A stretch of DNA of 64,000 bases. It comes from JAHBNG01 sp039028975 (GTDB taxonomy: Bacteria > Chloroflexota > Anaerolineae > Caldilineales > Caldilineaceae). Below are positions 32,009 through 40,516 of this stretch, in pieces. The notes under the pieces were generated by a model, which was given only the letters and a program-made list of their open reading frames with translations, searched no databases and was not told where the DNA came from. Where the stretch lies: NCBI GenBank assembly GCA_039028975.1, contig JBCCHB010000052.1:30795-94794 (forward strand). The letters run 5' to 3'. The position numbers and the translations under genes were made by a program. Within the stretch, counting starts at the first letter, position 1, and each line of letters starts with the position of its first letter.

Positions 32009-33808
32009 ATGACAACCTTTCCAATGCGCGCTAACCGGACCTTCATCCACGATTTGTGGGAGGGCAAAGTCCTGAATGCTCGGAGGCGCAAATTTCTTTC
32101 TTACTATAAGCCGTACTTGAGAATCTTCACTATCGATATCGCTTGTGCAATTTTCGTATCCGTGATTGCACTGATCCTGCCGCTATGCATACGAGTTATC
32201 ACCAAAAGCTTGGCAGATGGCATCACGCCCGACTCGCTGACCCAGATCTACACCATGGGCGCGGTGATGCTCGTTCTTGTACTAATTCACACGGTGTGCA
32301 ACATGCTCTACGCCTACCAAGGCCATGTGATGGGTGCCATGATGGAGCGGGACATGCGGCGTGAGCTGTTTGCTCACTATCAGAAGCTCTCGTTCTCGTT
32401 TCACGATGATCAGCGGACAGGACAGTTGATGACGCGGCTCACTCACGACACCTTCGCCCTTGGCGAATTGTTCCATCATGGTCCAGAAGACATCGTGATT
32501 TCGTTGCTCCATTTTGTGGGTGCAATCATCATTCTGTATGTCATCAATCCAATGCTGGCGCTGATTGTCTTGGTCTTTCTGCCCGTCATGGCACTTCATG
32601 CCGTTGTCTTTAACAAAAAGATGAACATAACCCTGAGGCAGAGTAAGGATCAGGTCGGTAACATCAACGAACAGGTAGAAGATACGCTGGCGGGCATTCG
32701 GGTCGTCTATTCATTTACCAATGAGGAGATAGAGAAGCAGAAATTTGCCCGCACTGACAATCTCTTGGTCGCCATTTGCAGAAAAGTCATCCGCAGCGAA
32801 GTCCTCTTTTACGAGGGAATCATTGGCCTCACCCAGTTAATGACCATTGCCGTGGTCGTCTTTGGCGGGGTAGCCATTGTCAACGCTTCTCTCGATTTGC
32901 CTGATCTGATCACGTTTCTGCTCTACATTGGCCTCTTGATCGAACCGATCAAGCGCTATGGTAACTTTGTTCGGCTCTACCAGGAAGGCATCACTGGCTT
33001 TGACCGCTTTATGGAAGCACTGGAAGTCGAGCCAGATATTCCAGATGCACCTAGTGCTGTGGAACTCTCGCAAGTTCAGGGTAATGTGGCCTTTAGAGAT
33101 GTCAGCTTTCGTTACAATGAAGGGAATGATTGGGTTTTAAATGACCTTTCTCTGGAGATTCAAGCAGGCGAATATGTGGCTTTGGTTGGCGCATCCGGCG
33201 TAGGGAAGACAACCCTCTGTTCACTCATCCCTCGCTTTTATGATGTGAATCAAGGCAGCGTGTTGATCGATGGCCAAGATGTGCGGGGCATTCAGCAGCG
33301 CTCGTTGAGGGAGCAGATTGGCATTGTCCATCAAGATGTCTATCTCTTTGCCGGAACCATTGCCGAGAATATCCGCTACGGTAAACTTGATGCTGGTGAT
33401 GAAGAGGTTGTGGAAGCTGCCAAAAAGGCCAATGCCCACGAGTTTATCATGGCCCTGCCGGACGGATACAACACAGACATTGGCCAACGAGGCGTCAAGC
33501 TATCGGGGGGACAGAAGCAGCGCTTGAGCATTGCCCGCGTCTTCTTGAAAGATCCGCCTATTATCATCTTTGACGAAGCCACCAGCGCACTAGACAACGA
33601 AAGTGAAAAGGCTGTTCAACAATCACTGGAACGATTAACAAACAACCGTACCATGATTGTTATCGCTCACCGTTTGTCCACCATTCGTAATGCCCAACGG
33701 ATCGTGGTTTTGACTGAGGAAGGGATCGCCGAACAGGGGACGCACGAGGAGTTGATGATATCTGGTGGTACTTATGCCAGTCTGCACAAAACGCAATTGA
33801 CTATATGA
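32009..33808 (+). CDS. ABC exporter half-transporter (MsbA/multidrug type)
   Basis: The 599-residue protein fuses a six-helix membrane domain (about 40-330) to an ATPase domain. The ATPase has Walker A GASGVGKTTL (near residue 395), Q-loop IGIVHQDVYLFAGT, signature LSGGQKQRLS, Walker B IIIFDEATSALD (near 520) and H-loop VIAHRLST. Such half-transporters dimerise to export lipids, drugs or peptides. It stands among genes resembling antibiotic-modifying enzymes, which is compatible with a drug or metabolite exporter. Confidence 0.93.
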   Translation: MTTFPMRANRTFIHDLWEGKVLNARRRKFLSYYKPYLRIFTIDIACAIFVSVIALILPLCIRVITKSLADGITPDSLTQIYTMGAVMLVLVLIHTVCNMLYAYQGHVMGAMMERDMRRELFAHYQKLSFSFHDDQRTGQLMTRLTHDTFALGELFHHGPEDIVISLLHFVGAIIILYVINPMLALIVLVFLPVMALHAVVFNKKMNITLRQSKDQVGNINEQVEDTLAGIRVVYSFTNEEIEKQKFARTDNLLVAICRKVIRSEVLFYEGIIGLTQLMTIAVVVFGGVAIVNASLDLPDLITFLLYIGLLIEPIKRYGNFVRLYQEGITGFDRFMEALEVEPDIPDAPSAVELSQVQGNVAFRDVSFRYNEGNDWVLNDLSLEIQAGEYVALVGASGVGKTTLCSLIPRFYDVNQGSVLIDGQDVRGIQQRSLREQIGIVHQDVYLFAGTIAENIRYGKLDAGDEEVVEAAKKANAHEFIMALPDGYNTDIGQRGVKLSGGQKQRLSIARVFLKDPPIIIFDEATSALDNESEKAVQQSLERLTNNRTMIVIAHRLSTIRNAQRIVVLTEEGIAEQGTHEELMISGGTYASLHKTQLTI

Positions 33809-33842
33809 CATGGAATCTGACTATCCTACAGCTTCGGGGCGC

Positions 33843-34191
33843 TGTCATTTCGAGCAGGTTATGTCCGTTGATTTTGCCAGAAAGAACCACTTTCTAGAAC
33901 CAAATAGCCCCTGTAAAGAGGAACAGGTTAGCGAGAAATCTTCTGTTTGACTAATGTCTGGGATGGTGACATTCTCTCTTTGCTAACACATCATCCTGAG
34001 AGGAAAAATGGTTTTGAAATATCGGTCCTTCCGTAACTCATTTCAAGAAAAACCAAAGGAACTTGGACAAGAGCCTAGTTGGATGTTGGGCTGGAAGATT
34101 TCTCTCTTTCTGGTCTGCGACTGAGTAATCAGTCGGGCTGTGGAAGCAGTAGGAATGGTGGCGTGGTTGGGTCGAGCCGCTCGAAATGACA
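33843..34191. repeat. 349-bp noncoding element with 13-bp perfect inverted ends
   Basis: The gap 33809-34294 has no gene. TGTCATTTCGAGC (33843-33855) is the exact reverse complement of GCTCGAAATGACA (34179-34191). Inside are decayed words of the same family (cattctctctttg, catcctgagagg). It looks like a composite or nested miniature element. The start of the nucleotidyltransferase gene lies 104 bp downstream. Confidence 0.6.
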
Positions 34192-34294
34192 AGGCCGGGT
34201 TGAATGCATTCATGCATAGCGCAGAGGCATAGCAAGGAGGCAGACTGGATACTTCTTAGATATTCGCAGATAAGTTCACCATGGGAGAAAGTTC

Positions 34295-35449
34295 ATGGCA
34301 CAAATTGAGTTACTCGACTCCACTGAAAATGAACAAGTTGATCGACTTTGGCGTGGCGTCATCGGTATCTTTGAGACAGTCTTTCCCGATCGAGTCTCAG
34401 CCTATTACGTAACCGGCAGCTATGCCAACGGATCTGCAATCCCCACCAGCGATGTAGACGGAGCCATCGTCTTTAAAGGGGATTTTGTTGATCACACTGA
34501 ATACGTTCAGGCATGGAATCTGCTCCAGCACTGTAGTACGTTAGCACCGCTCAAGTTCGACTGTATATTGGCCCGCGAGCGCTTGGTCTTCTTTTATGGC
34601 AGTCGCTTTGTGAAGTTCAACAGCAAGCTGCTGTACGGAACCGATATCCGCGATCGCATTGAGCTGCGCCAACCTGAGTTTGACGCCCGCGTCCCGATTA
34701 GCAAGCCTTTCTACAGCATGGCCAGAGCCCGTGGCATGCCCGATACTTTGGTCGCCCCATTAGATTTTCCTGATCCAGACGGCGAATTCTATGGGTACGA
34801 CTATCAGACAATCCGCATGGCGGACGGCACAGAATTACCGAGTATAAAAGCTATACCTGTTGGTGTAGGCTGGTGTGCCACCACCCTCTTAGATCGAGCT
34901 GGTGTACTTGTTGAGAGCAAGCAAGACTGTCTCGGAAAGTATCGGCGATACATTGGTGATGAGTGGACGCCGTTTCTAGAAGAGGTGGATATCAAGATCC
35001 GTCAAGCGTGGCATTACCTCATTCCGGAAGGGAAAGAGGAACGTAAAGAGCTGCGTGGCGTGTGTGAGCGGACGCTATATTTCGAGAATCATTATCTGAG
35101 TTGTCTTCGCGGTTATTTGCTGGAGGAGCTAGACCCCAAAACGAATGCTGGGTGGTGGATGCCCGTGGCCTACGCGGACTGGTACGGTTTTTCCGTAGAA
35201 GAGGTTCAACAAGCCACACATAACGGTATGTTGGAGACACGCATAGAACAAGGGCTTGAGGTTGTGTGGATTGAACATTTTTTTCGTCTAATCGCGTTCA
35301 AAACGCTAGGGAAGTTCATCTTTAGCGGTGATGATGCCCTACATGAAACAATCGAGCATTGGGTTGATGTGGATGATCTGTACGTTCGAACCGCAGCACG
35401 GGAAGCGCTCCAAATTCAACGAGGAGAGGCAACGAATGACGCAGCCTAA
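34295..35449 (+). CDS. Nucleotidyltransferase-fold protein, paralogue A
   Basis: This 384-residue protein has the polymerase-beta-like nucleotidyltransferase signature GSYANGSAIPTSDVDGAIVF, with Gly41-Ser42 and the metal-binding Asp53 and Asp55. The middle carries GDEWTPFLEEVDIKIRQAWH and a conserved ENHYLSCLRGYLLEEL helix, shared with the proteins at 37207 and 47897; the C-terminal 100 residues are an extra helical extension. Members of this fold adenylylate antibiotics, proteins or RNA. It overlaps the APH-like gene by 14 bp. Substrate unknown. Confidence 0.8.
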   Translation: MAQIELLDSTENEQVDRLWRGVIGIFETVFPDRVSAYYVTGSYANGSAIPTSDVDGAIVFKGDFVDHTEYVQAWNLLQHCSTLAPLKFDCILARERLVFFYGSRFVKFNSKLLYGTDIRDRIELRQPEFDARVPISKPFYSMARARGMPDTLVAPLDFPDPDGEFYGYDYQTIRMADGTELPSIKAIPVGVGWCATTLLDRAGVLVESKQDCLGKYRRYIGDEWTPFLEEVDIKIRQAWHYLIPEGKEERKELRGVCERTLYFENHYLSCLRGYLLEELDPKTNAGWWMPVAYADWYGFSVEEVQQATHNGMLETRIEQGLEVVWIEHFFRLIAFKTLGKFIFSGDDALHETIEHWVDVDDLYVRTAAREALQIQRGEATNDAA

Positions 35450-36452
35450 TTCACACTTTTTCCCCGTTGAATGTTCTATCCTGTCTGCTAGCGCGCTCCA
35501 AGAGCAGATTCTGCCCTGCTATAGTTTAAAACAGGTAACCGATTGTTTCCTTCTACAGCACGGCGATAACGATACATATATCGTTTACCAAGGAGCAACC
35601 AAGTATATTTTACGCGTCTGGAGTAAAGATGAGCGAACTCATGCCGAAATCGAAGCGGAAGTCGAATTGCTCGATTATCTGGCCCAAAACGACGTTCCCG
35701 TTGCGAAGCCACTGAAGCGTGTAGATGGCCGCTATCTCACTGAGGTCAATGCCCCAGAAGGAATGCGCTTCGTTGGAATCTTTCACTATGCAGAGGGTGT
35801 CATTCCTGGCTGGCAAATTACACCTGAGCAGAGTTTCTGCTATGGTCAGGGCGTAGCAAAAATGCATTGCACTTTTGATGAACTCACGTCGCCCTATCTG
35901 CGTCCCCAGTGGAATTTAGCCAAACTGTTAGTAGGGCCGCTAGACACGATTCACCCTATGCTTATCCATCGGCCAAGTGATCAGCGCTATCTTGTCGACC
36001 TAGTAGAGATACTGTCTGAAAAACTTGCTGATATGCCACAGACGCAGCCGGTCTTTGGACTCTGCCATGGGGATTTACATAAGGCCAATCTTTTGTGGAC
36101 AGACGATCAGCAACTAACTCTACTCGATTTTGATTTATGTGGGTATGGCTGGCGAGCCTACGATTTGGCAATTCTCTTCTGGTCAACGTGTCATCTGAAG
36201 CAGGCCAAAGCCGTACGGGAGGCGTATATCAGTGGCTATGGTGAAGTCAGACCGCTTGAATCGATTGAGTTGCAAACACTACCTTACTTTGTAGCGGTTC
36301 GGGACATCTACATCATGCAGACCCGAGTGGGTCATATGCGGCGCGGCGTAGTCGACAGCCAGCGCGTGGATCAAAAGTTTTTTGATGAGCGCTTTGATTT
36401 TCTACGAAGGTGGATGAAGGCGGTTCAGGATGATTCGTATTATGGGCTGTAA
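35436..36452 (+). CDS. Aminoglycoside-phosphotransferase-family kinase (APH-like)
   Basis: ATG at 35436 follows GAGGAGAGG; the gene overlaps the end of paralogue A by 14 bp. The 338-residue protein has kinase landmarks of the APH/choline-kinase fold: the nucleotide-binding region with YILRVWSKD, the catalytic loop LCHGDLHKANLLW (His211, Asp213, Asn218 region) and the metal-binding LLDFDLCGYGWRAYDLA. The homoserine-kinase or spectinomycin-kinase-like branch is possible. Its tight coupling to a nucleotidyltransferase suggests both modify one compound. Confidence 0.87.
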   Translation: MTQPNSHFFPVECSILSASALQEQILPCYSLKQVTDCFLLQHGDNDTYIVYQGATKYILRVWSKDERTHAEIEAEVELLDYLAQNDVPVAKPLKRVDGRYLTEVNAPEGMRFVGIFHYAEGVIPGWQITPEQSFCYGQGVAKMHCTFDELTSPYLRPQWNLAKLLVGPLDTIHPMLIHRPSDQRYLVDLVEILSEKLADMPQTQPVFGLCHGDLHKANLLWTDDQQLTLLDFDLCGYGWRAYDLAILFWSTCHLKQAKAVREAYISGYGEVRPLESIELQTLPYFVAVRDIYIMQTRVGHMRRGVVDSQRVDQKFFDERFDFLRRWMKAVQDDSYYGL

Positions 36453-36464
36453 GTCTAACAAAAG

Positions 36465-37199
36465 ATGGAGGAAATGTTGCAAAGATATTCAAAGGAATTT
36501 ATCGACGTACAGGTACAATTTGCAGAACGCCTATCAGAGGTTTCGGGCGTACGGCTGGGTGAGATGTTGGCAGAGCACACGTTGTTGCGTCAACTTCTGG
36601 ATGTGTCGATAAGCAGAGATGACCATAGCGACCCGCGCTGGCAAAAGTTTGTGAACGGATTCAGTCAATCACCCGTGGCGGCAGATTGGGCGTATGAATA
36701 TTACTTAAAATATCCAGCACCAGTATATATACCAGAACAACCGAGATTTGGGTGCTTCACGTTCTCCTATCCATTTAGAGGGACGTCTGCGGTACGGCTA
36801 CATTTTAAGAATCAAAGCAACGAACGTCTGCTAAATGCGGACTCAAGCGATTCACGTCGTGAGGAACTCAAAAATCTTTTTGTCTACCTACAACAGCATT
36901 ATCCAGCCGTAGAGCGAGTACGCGGTGGCTCGTGGTTGTACAATATTGAGCCATATCGACGCCTGTTTCCACCTGAGTATATAGCAACTGTAGAACCCGT
37001 AGGGTACGAGACAGGCTTCTTTGCCCTATGGGGTCAGTTTCTACACGCAGATGGCACTGTTCGAATGCCTGCTGTGAACCGATTTTTGGCATGTCTTGCA
37101 CAAGAAACAACCGTTGATGGATGCATAAGCAGTTTTCCCTACGAGGTCTTACGCCCTGAATGCCCAATTGACATCTTCTATGAGTACTATACTATATAG
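36465..37199 (+). CDS. Hypothetical protein, unrecognised
   Basis: A 244-residue protein with no family I can name. It begins MEEMLQRYSKEFIDVQVQFA, has a central aromatic stretch FGCFTFSYPFRGTSAVRLHF, and an RGGSWLYNIEPYRRLFP block that looks like a conserved active-site or binding loop. No signal peptide or membrane helix. It lies 12 bp after the APH-like gene and 7 bp before paralogue B, firmly inside the operon, so it probably works with these enzymes. Confidence 0.75.
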   Translation: MEEMLQRYSKEFIDVQVQFAERLSEVSGVRLGEMLAEHTLLRQLLDVSISRDDHSDPRWQKFVNGFSQSPVAADWAYEYYLKYPAPVYIPEQPRFGCFTFSYPFRGTSAVRLHFKNQSNERLLNADSSDSRREELKNLFVYLQQHYPAVERVRGGSWLYNIEPYRRLFPPEYIATVEPVGYETGFFALWGQFLHADGTVRMPAVNRFLACLAQETTVDGCISSFPYEVLRPECPIDIFYEYYTI

Positions 37200-37206
37200 G
37201 TTTAAT

Positions 37207-38178
37207 ATGCCTCATGAAACTCTTATCAACTTAACCGATGGCAAATGGGCAGACAATACCCTGCAAGAAATTGTGGCGCACTTTGAGGCAGCTTTCCCTT
37301 CACGCGTGATCGGCTACTATCTTGAAGGCAGCTACGCAGACGGAACAGCAATCCCAACTAGCGACCTTGATCTGATCGTTGTCTTCGACGGTGAGTTCGC
37401 CTACGGAGAGGACGAGGCTGCGACAGCGCTTATAAGAACGTTGGAAGAATTCAGTCCTATCGAACTGGATATCGAGCTAATCGACGAGGTCACGCTGAGA
37501 GAGAATGCCAATCCTATGTTCAAGCTTGGTTCCCAGCTTGTCTACGGAAAAGATATTCGCGCGTCCATCCCGCTGATGTCCATTGAACAATGGGCGCGAC
37601 AACGGATGCACGCGGCGTACTGGTTAATGATCAACGTCTTCGAGAGGCCCAAGCCAGTGCACATACCGCTAGAATTTCCGAAACCAGACGCGCCTTTCTT
37701 TGGCTACATAAACCGCCCCATGCGCCTAACCGACGGTAGCGAAGTTATGACGACACGCAACCTGATCCGCGTAACAGGCTGGATTGCCACAGCTCGGCTT
37801 GCCCATGAAGCCCGGGAATACGTGATGCGAAAACGAGAATGCTACCCTACCTATCAACGGGTAATCGGCGATGAATGGACTCCCTTGCTTAGCCAAATCG
37901 ATCAGAGAGTTCGGACGGATTGGCACTATCGCATCCCTGAATCAAAAGTGGAGCGGCAGGAACTATGCACGCTTCTTGAGCAAACAGTAGCTTATGAGAA
38001 TCACTTTCTGGGTGTATATCGACAGTTTGTGTTGGGCGAACTCAACAAATCAAACCATGACGCACGCATAGAAGCAATCAATTATCTAAATGGTATACCA
38101 TTTAGCGATCCCGAACTCGAGCAGGCGCTCCAAACAGCTAAGAAGCTGTCTGAAAAGGGCACGAGCGTGTCATTCTGA
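37207..38178 (+). CDS. Nucleotidyltransferase-fold protein, paralogue B
   Basis: ATG 37207 is chosen because it puts the signature GSYADGTAIPTSDLDLIVVF at exactly the same residues (Gly41, Asp53, Asp55) as in paralogues A and C; an upstream ATG at 37168 would overlap the previous gene. The 323-residue protein shares GDEWTPLLSQIDQRVRTDWH and ENHFLGVYRQFVLGEL. Its stop codon TGA lies within the first bases of the inverted-repeat element at 38169, so the C-terminus may have been reset by an insertion. Confidence 0.8.
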   Translation: MPHETLINLTDGKWADNTLQEIVAHFEAAFPSRVIGYYLEGSYADGTAIPTSDLDLIVVFDGEFAYGEDEAATALIRTLEEFSPIELDIELIDEVTLRENANPMFKLGSQLVYGKDIRASIPLMSIEQWARQRMHAAYWLMINVFERPKPVHIPLEFPKPDAPFFGYINRPMRLTDGSEVMTTRNLIRVTGWIATARLAHEAREYVMRKRECYPTYQRVIGDEWTPLLSQIDQRVRTDWHYRIPESKVERQELCTLLEQTVAYENHFLGVYRQFVLGELNKSNHDARIEAINYLNGIPFSDPELEQALQTAKKLSEKGTSVSF

Positions 38179-38279
38179 AAGAGTGGAGCGAGTGAAGAAT
38201 CTGTATTTCTCGGTACAACTACCTTGAGATTCTTCGTCGCAGACTCCGTCGCTTTGCGACTGTAACCAAACAGAATGAC
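38169..38279. repeat. 111-bp inverted-repeat element, TCATTCTGA type
   Basis: GTCATTCTG (38169-38177) mirrors CAGAATGAC (38271-38279); inner AGAATCT and AGATTCTT words add to the symmetry. It is the best-preserved copy of the family also found at 4432-4584. It overlaps the last codons of paralogue B. Confidence 0.65.
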
Positions 38280-38309
38280 TTTACAGACAACTTCTAAAGA
38301 GGAGATATT

Positions 38310-38396
38310 ATGAATCAAAGATATCTAATGAGAGAACGAATTCGATTAATCCCCGAATCAGCTATAGTTCTACCTATGAAAGAAAATTCGCTATGA
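38310..38396 (+). CDS. 28-residue leader-like ORF overlapping the GNAT start
   Basis: The ATG at 38310 follows AAAGAGGAGA, and the ORF (starting MNQRYLMRERIRLIPESAIV) ends with TGA at 38394-38396, overlapping the GNAT ATG at 38393 as ATGA. The GNAT itself has no ribosome binding site of its own, so its translation probably depends on this ORF. Either it is a regulatory leader peptide or the tail of a shortened gene. Confidence 0.5.
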   Translation: MNQRYLMRERIRLIPESAIVLPMKENSL

Positions 38397-38860
38397 CTTT
38401 AACTATTTCTAGAATTTCACCAGAAGACACTATTTGGTCAGAACTAATGGGGACCGTCAAGTCCCTCAATCAGACCAACTGGGTCACTATACAAGCCGAC
38501 CATTTCCAATCGAGCCATATGTTGGTCGCAACAGTTAATGAACAGACTGTCGGCTTTTTGCGCTTCATTATTCAACGATTGGGCGAAGATGAGGAACGTC
38601 CGCCTATTGCCTTCAAAGGCAAAACTCTTTACGAAGCCAAAATAATCGCTTTTGGTGTGGTGCCAGAGGTGCGCAACCAGGGCATTGGTCGAATGTTACA
38701 AGAAGCTGCTCAAGTCCATGCCCGCGAACTCGGCTGCTACCAGATCCGATCCCGTAGCAGCTATGGTAATGATGCGAACTACCATCTGAAGATTGATATG
38801 GGGTTTGCGATCCAGCCTAGCCTGGAGAATGATTCGGTCTATTTTATGATAACGCTGTGA
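38393..38860 (+). CDS. GNAT N-acetyltransferase
   Basis: The 155-residue protein carries the GNAT acetyl-CoA motif IIAFGVVPEVRNQGIGRMLQ (V-x-P-x-x-R-x-x-G-I-G) and a closing MGFAIQPSL segment. Its start is coupled to the short upstream ORF by an ATGA overlap. It lies 10 bp before the BAAT-type hydrolase gene. Substrate unknown; the neighbourhood of APH, AAC(3) and nucleotidyltransferase genes points to small-molecule modification. Confidence 0.82.
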   Translation: MTLTISRISPEDTIWSELMGTVKSLNQTNWVTIQADHFQSSHMLVATVNEQTVGFLRFIIQRLGEDEERPPIAFKGKTLYEAKIIAFGVVPEVRNQGIGRMLQEAAQVHARELGCYQIRSRSSYGNDANYHLKIDMGFAIQPSLENDSVYFMITL

Positions 38861-38870
38861 GGTTTCGGAC

Positions 38871-39728
38871 ATGAACGTCAATAATCCAACCAATCCAGAA
38901 TTCAATGTTCGTCAGCAAGACATCCAAATCGAGACACTTGCAGGCAGGCTTTTCACACCAGAATCAGCCAGACCTCTACCGCCAGCCATAGTCATCGGTG
39001 GTTCGGAGGGAGCCTTCGGCTGGTCCAATGCAATGGGCACAGCCCTGGCCATACACGGCATCCAGTCGATGGCTGTCTCCTACTTCGACTGGAATGGACA
39101 GTTCGGATTGCCCGAGCAGATGGTCGAGATACCGATTGATCCATTCGAGCAGGTCATCGAAATGCTCAAGTCGGAACAGCGCTCGGAGTGTGATGAACTT
39201 TCAATCGTCGGCTATTCGCGAGGTGCCGAGTTAGCGCTGCTTTTGGCGACACGCTTCCCGCAAATTACCCGTGCCGTTGCCTATGCACCGAGCGCACTGA
39301 TCTGGCGCGGTTTCCCCATCTCAAAACCGATGCCAAAATCATCGTGGTGCTATCAAGGCCAGCCAATTCCATTTGCTCATTTTGCCGGTGGCTATTTCGA
39401 CCAAATTGGTTGGCAGGACAAAGAACAGATTGACCAAGCCACCATTCCCGTTGAGAAAATTGCCGGGCCACTCCTTTTGATCTCAGGCGCTGAGGATGAT
39501 GTCTGGCCCGCGGCAAAGATGGCCGACATGAGCATGGAAAGGCTAAAGGATCACAATCATCCATACCGAATTCGCCACTTGGCCTTGAATGGCATCGGTC
39601 ACGATCTCGGCGTTCCAAATTTCGATAATAGATCGGCTCTCAAGCTAGAAACGGATGATCCTGTTAGGCTGGCTTGGCTAGCGACTATCAAATTTCTAAA
39701 CGATTCAACAAACAAGGGGGTCACCTAA
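38871..39728 (+). CDS. Alpha/beta hydrolase, BAAT C-terminal/dienelactone-hydrolase type
   Basis: A 285-residue alpha/beta hydrolase. The nucleophile elbow is IVGYSRGAELALLLA (G-x-S-x-G with Ser in YSRGAE), close to the G-x-S-K/R-G-A-E of acyl-CoA thioester hydrolase/BAAT C-terminal domains. LLISGAEDDVWPA supplies the aspartate and LNGIGHDLGVPN the histidine. No N-terminal BAAT domain. Its TAA shares one base with the ATG of the AAC(3)-type gene (TAATG). Confidence 0.83.
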   Translation: MNVNNPTNPEFNVRQQDIQIETLAGRLFTPESARPLPPAIVIGGSEGAFGWSNAMGTALAIHGIQSMAVSYFDWNGQFGLPEQMVEIPIDPFEQVIEMLKSEQRSECDELSIVGYSRGAELALLLATRFPQITRAVAYAPSALIWRGFPISKPMPKSSWCYQGQPIPFAHFAGGYFDQIGWQDKEQIDQATIPVEKIAGPLLLISGAEDDVWPAAKMADMSMERLKDHNHPYRIRHLALNGIGHDLGVPNFDNRSALKLETDDPVRLAWLATIKFLNDSTNKGVT

Positions 39729-40513
39729 TGCAGATGACCAACGAAGTGGTACCTCAAACTATTACCCAAAGGGACATTGAGAGCGGGTTACAACAATTAG
39801 GCCTGGGCCGTAGCGATGCAGTCGAAGTCCACAGCTCGCTAAGCAGCTTTGGTCATGTGGACCGGGGTGCGGCCACACTCGTCAACGGACTGATGAACGT
39901 TGTGGGGGAAGAGGGAGCGCTGGTCATGTCCGCATATCCATTAAGTCCGGCCGTTCCCCTGACACTAGAAGAAGAAGCCCGTGGTATGACCTGGAAGGTG
40001 CGCAAGCTCGATCCTGATTCTACTGAAAAGACTGGACTCGGCGCGGTTGTGGACGAGTTCAGGCAGCGGCCAGATGTGCATTTTGGCTCCGGGATACACC
40101 GGGTCTGCGCGTGGGGGCGGAATGCCCACTTCCACACCCAAGGATACACCTATCTTCTGGAGATCGACGGATGGGCATTATTGCTTGGTGAGACCATCCA
40201 TAGCTGCTCGAGTATGCACGTGGCAGAACGAGTCGGTCTGCCTGAAGAGGTTCAGAAGATTCATCGGGTACCCGACGATATCCTCGCCGACTACCCCGAA
40301 GATGAGTGGGACATCGGGTTCGGTACCACGCCTAATGACGCCTGGATGACGGTCTGGGAAGAGGCCGAGCGACGCAAACTCATTCGCCATCAGACGATTG
40401 GACAAGCCGAGTGCAAGCTCTTTAAAGCAAACGCGCTGGTCACAATCTTTGAAGATTTTCTGCGAACAGATCCGTATCGTCTGTATGGTGTTGAACGAGA
40501 TCAAAAAGGATAA
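39728..40513 (+). CDS. AAC(3)-type acetyltransferase
   Basis: ATG 39728 overlaps the upstream TAA by one base and follows GGGGGT. The 261-residue protein fits the antibiotic N(3')-acetyltransferase family: LGLGRSDAVEVHSSLSSFGH near the start, a GEEGALVMSAYPLSP strand, GSGIHRVCAWGRNAHF, and LLLGETIHSCSSMHVAERVG, matching the LLG-x-x-x-x-x-x-x-x-x-H-x-A-E motif. Many chromosomal members do not confer resistance. Coupled translation with the hydrolase and serine hydrolase indicates a shared pathway. Confidence 0.85.
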   Translation: MQMTNEVVPQTITQRDIESGLQQLGLGRSDAVEVHSSLSSFGHVDRGAATLVNGLMNVVGEEGALVMSAYPLSPAVPLTLEEEARGMTWKVRKLDPDSTEKTGLGAVVDEFRQRPDVHFGSGIHRVCAWGRNAHFHTQGYTYLLEIDGWALLLGETIHSCSSMHVAERVGLPEEVQKIHRVPDDILADYPEDEWDIGFGTTPNDAWMTVWEEAERRKLIRHQTIGQAECKLFKANALVTIFEDFLRTDPYRLYGVERDQKG

Positions 40514-40516
40514 ATT

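Noticed and set aside
39728..40513. Calling the AAC(3)-type gene a true aminoglycoside resistance gene
   Set aside because: Family membership alone does not show resistance; many chromosomal homologues have other substrates.
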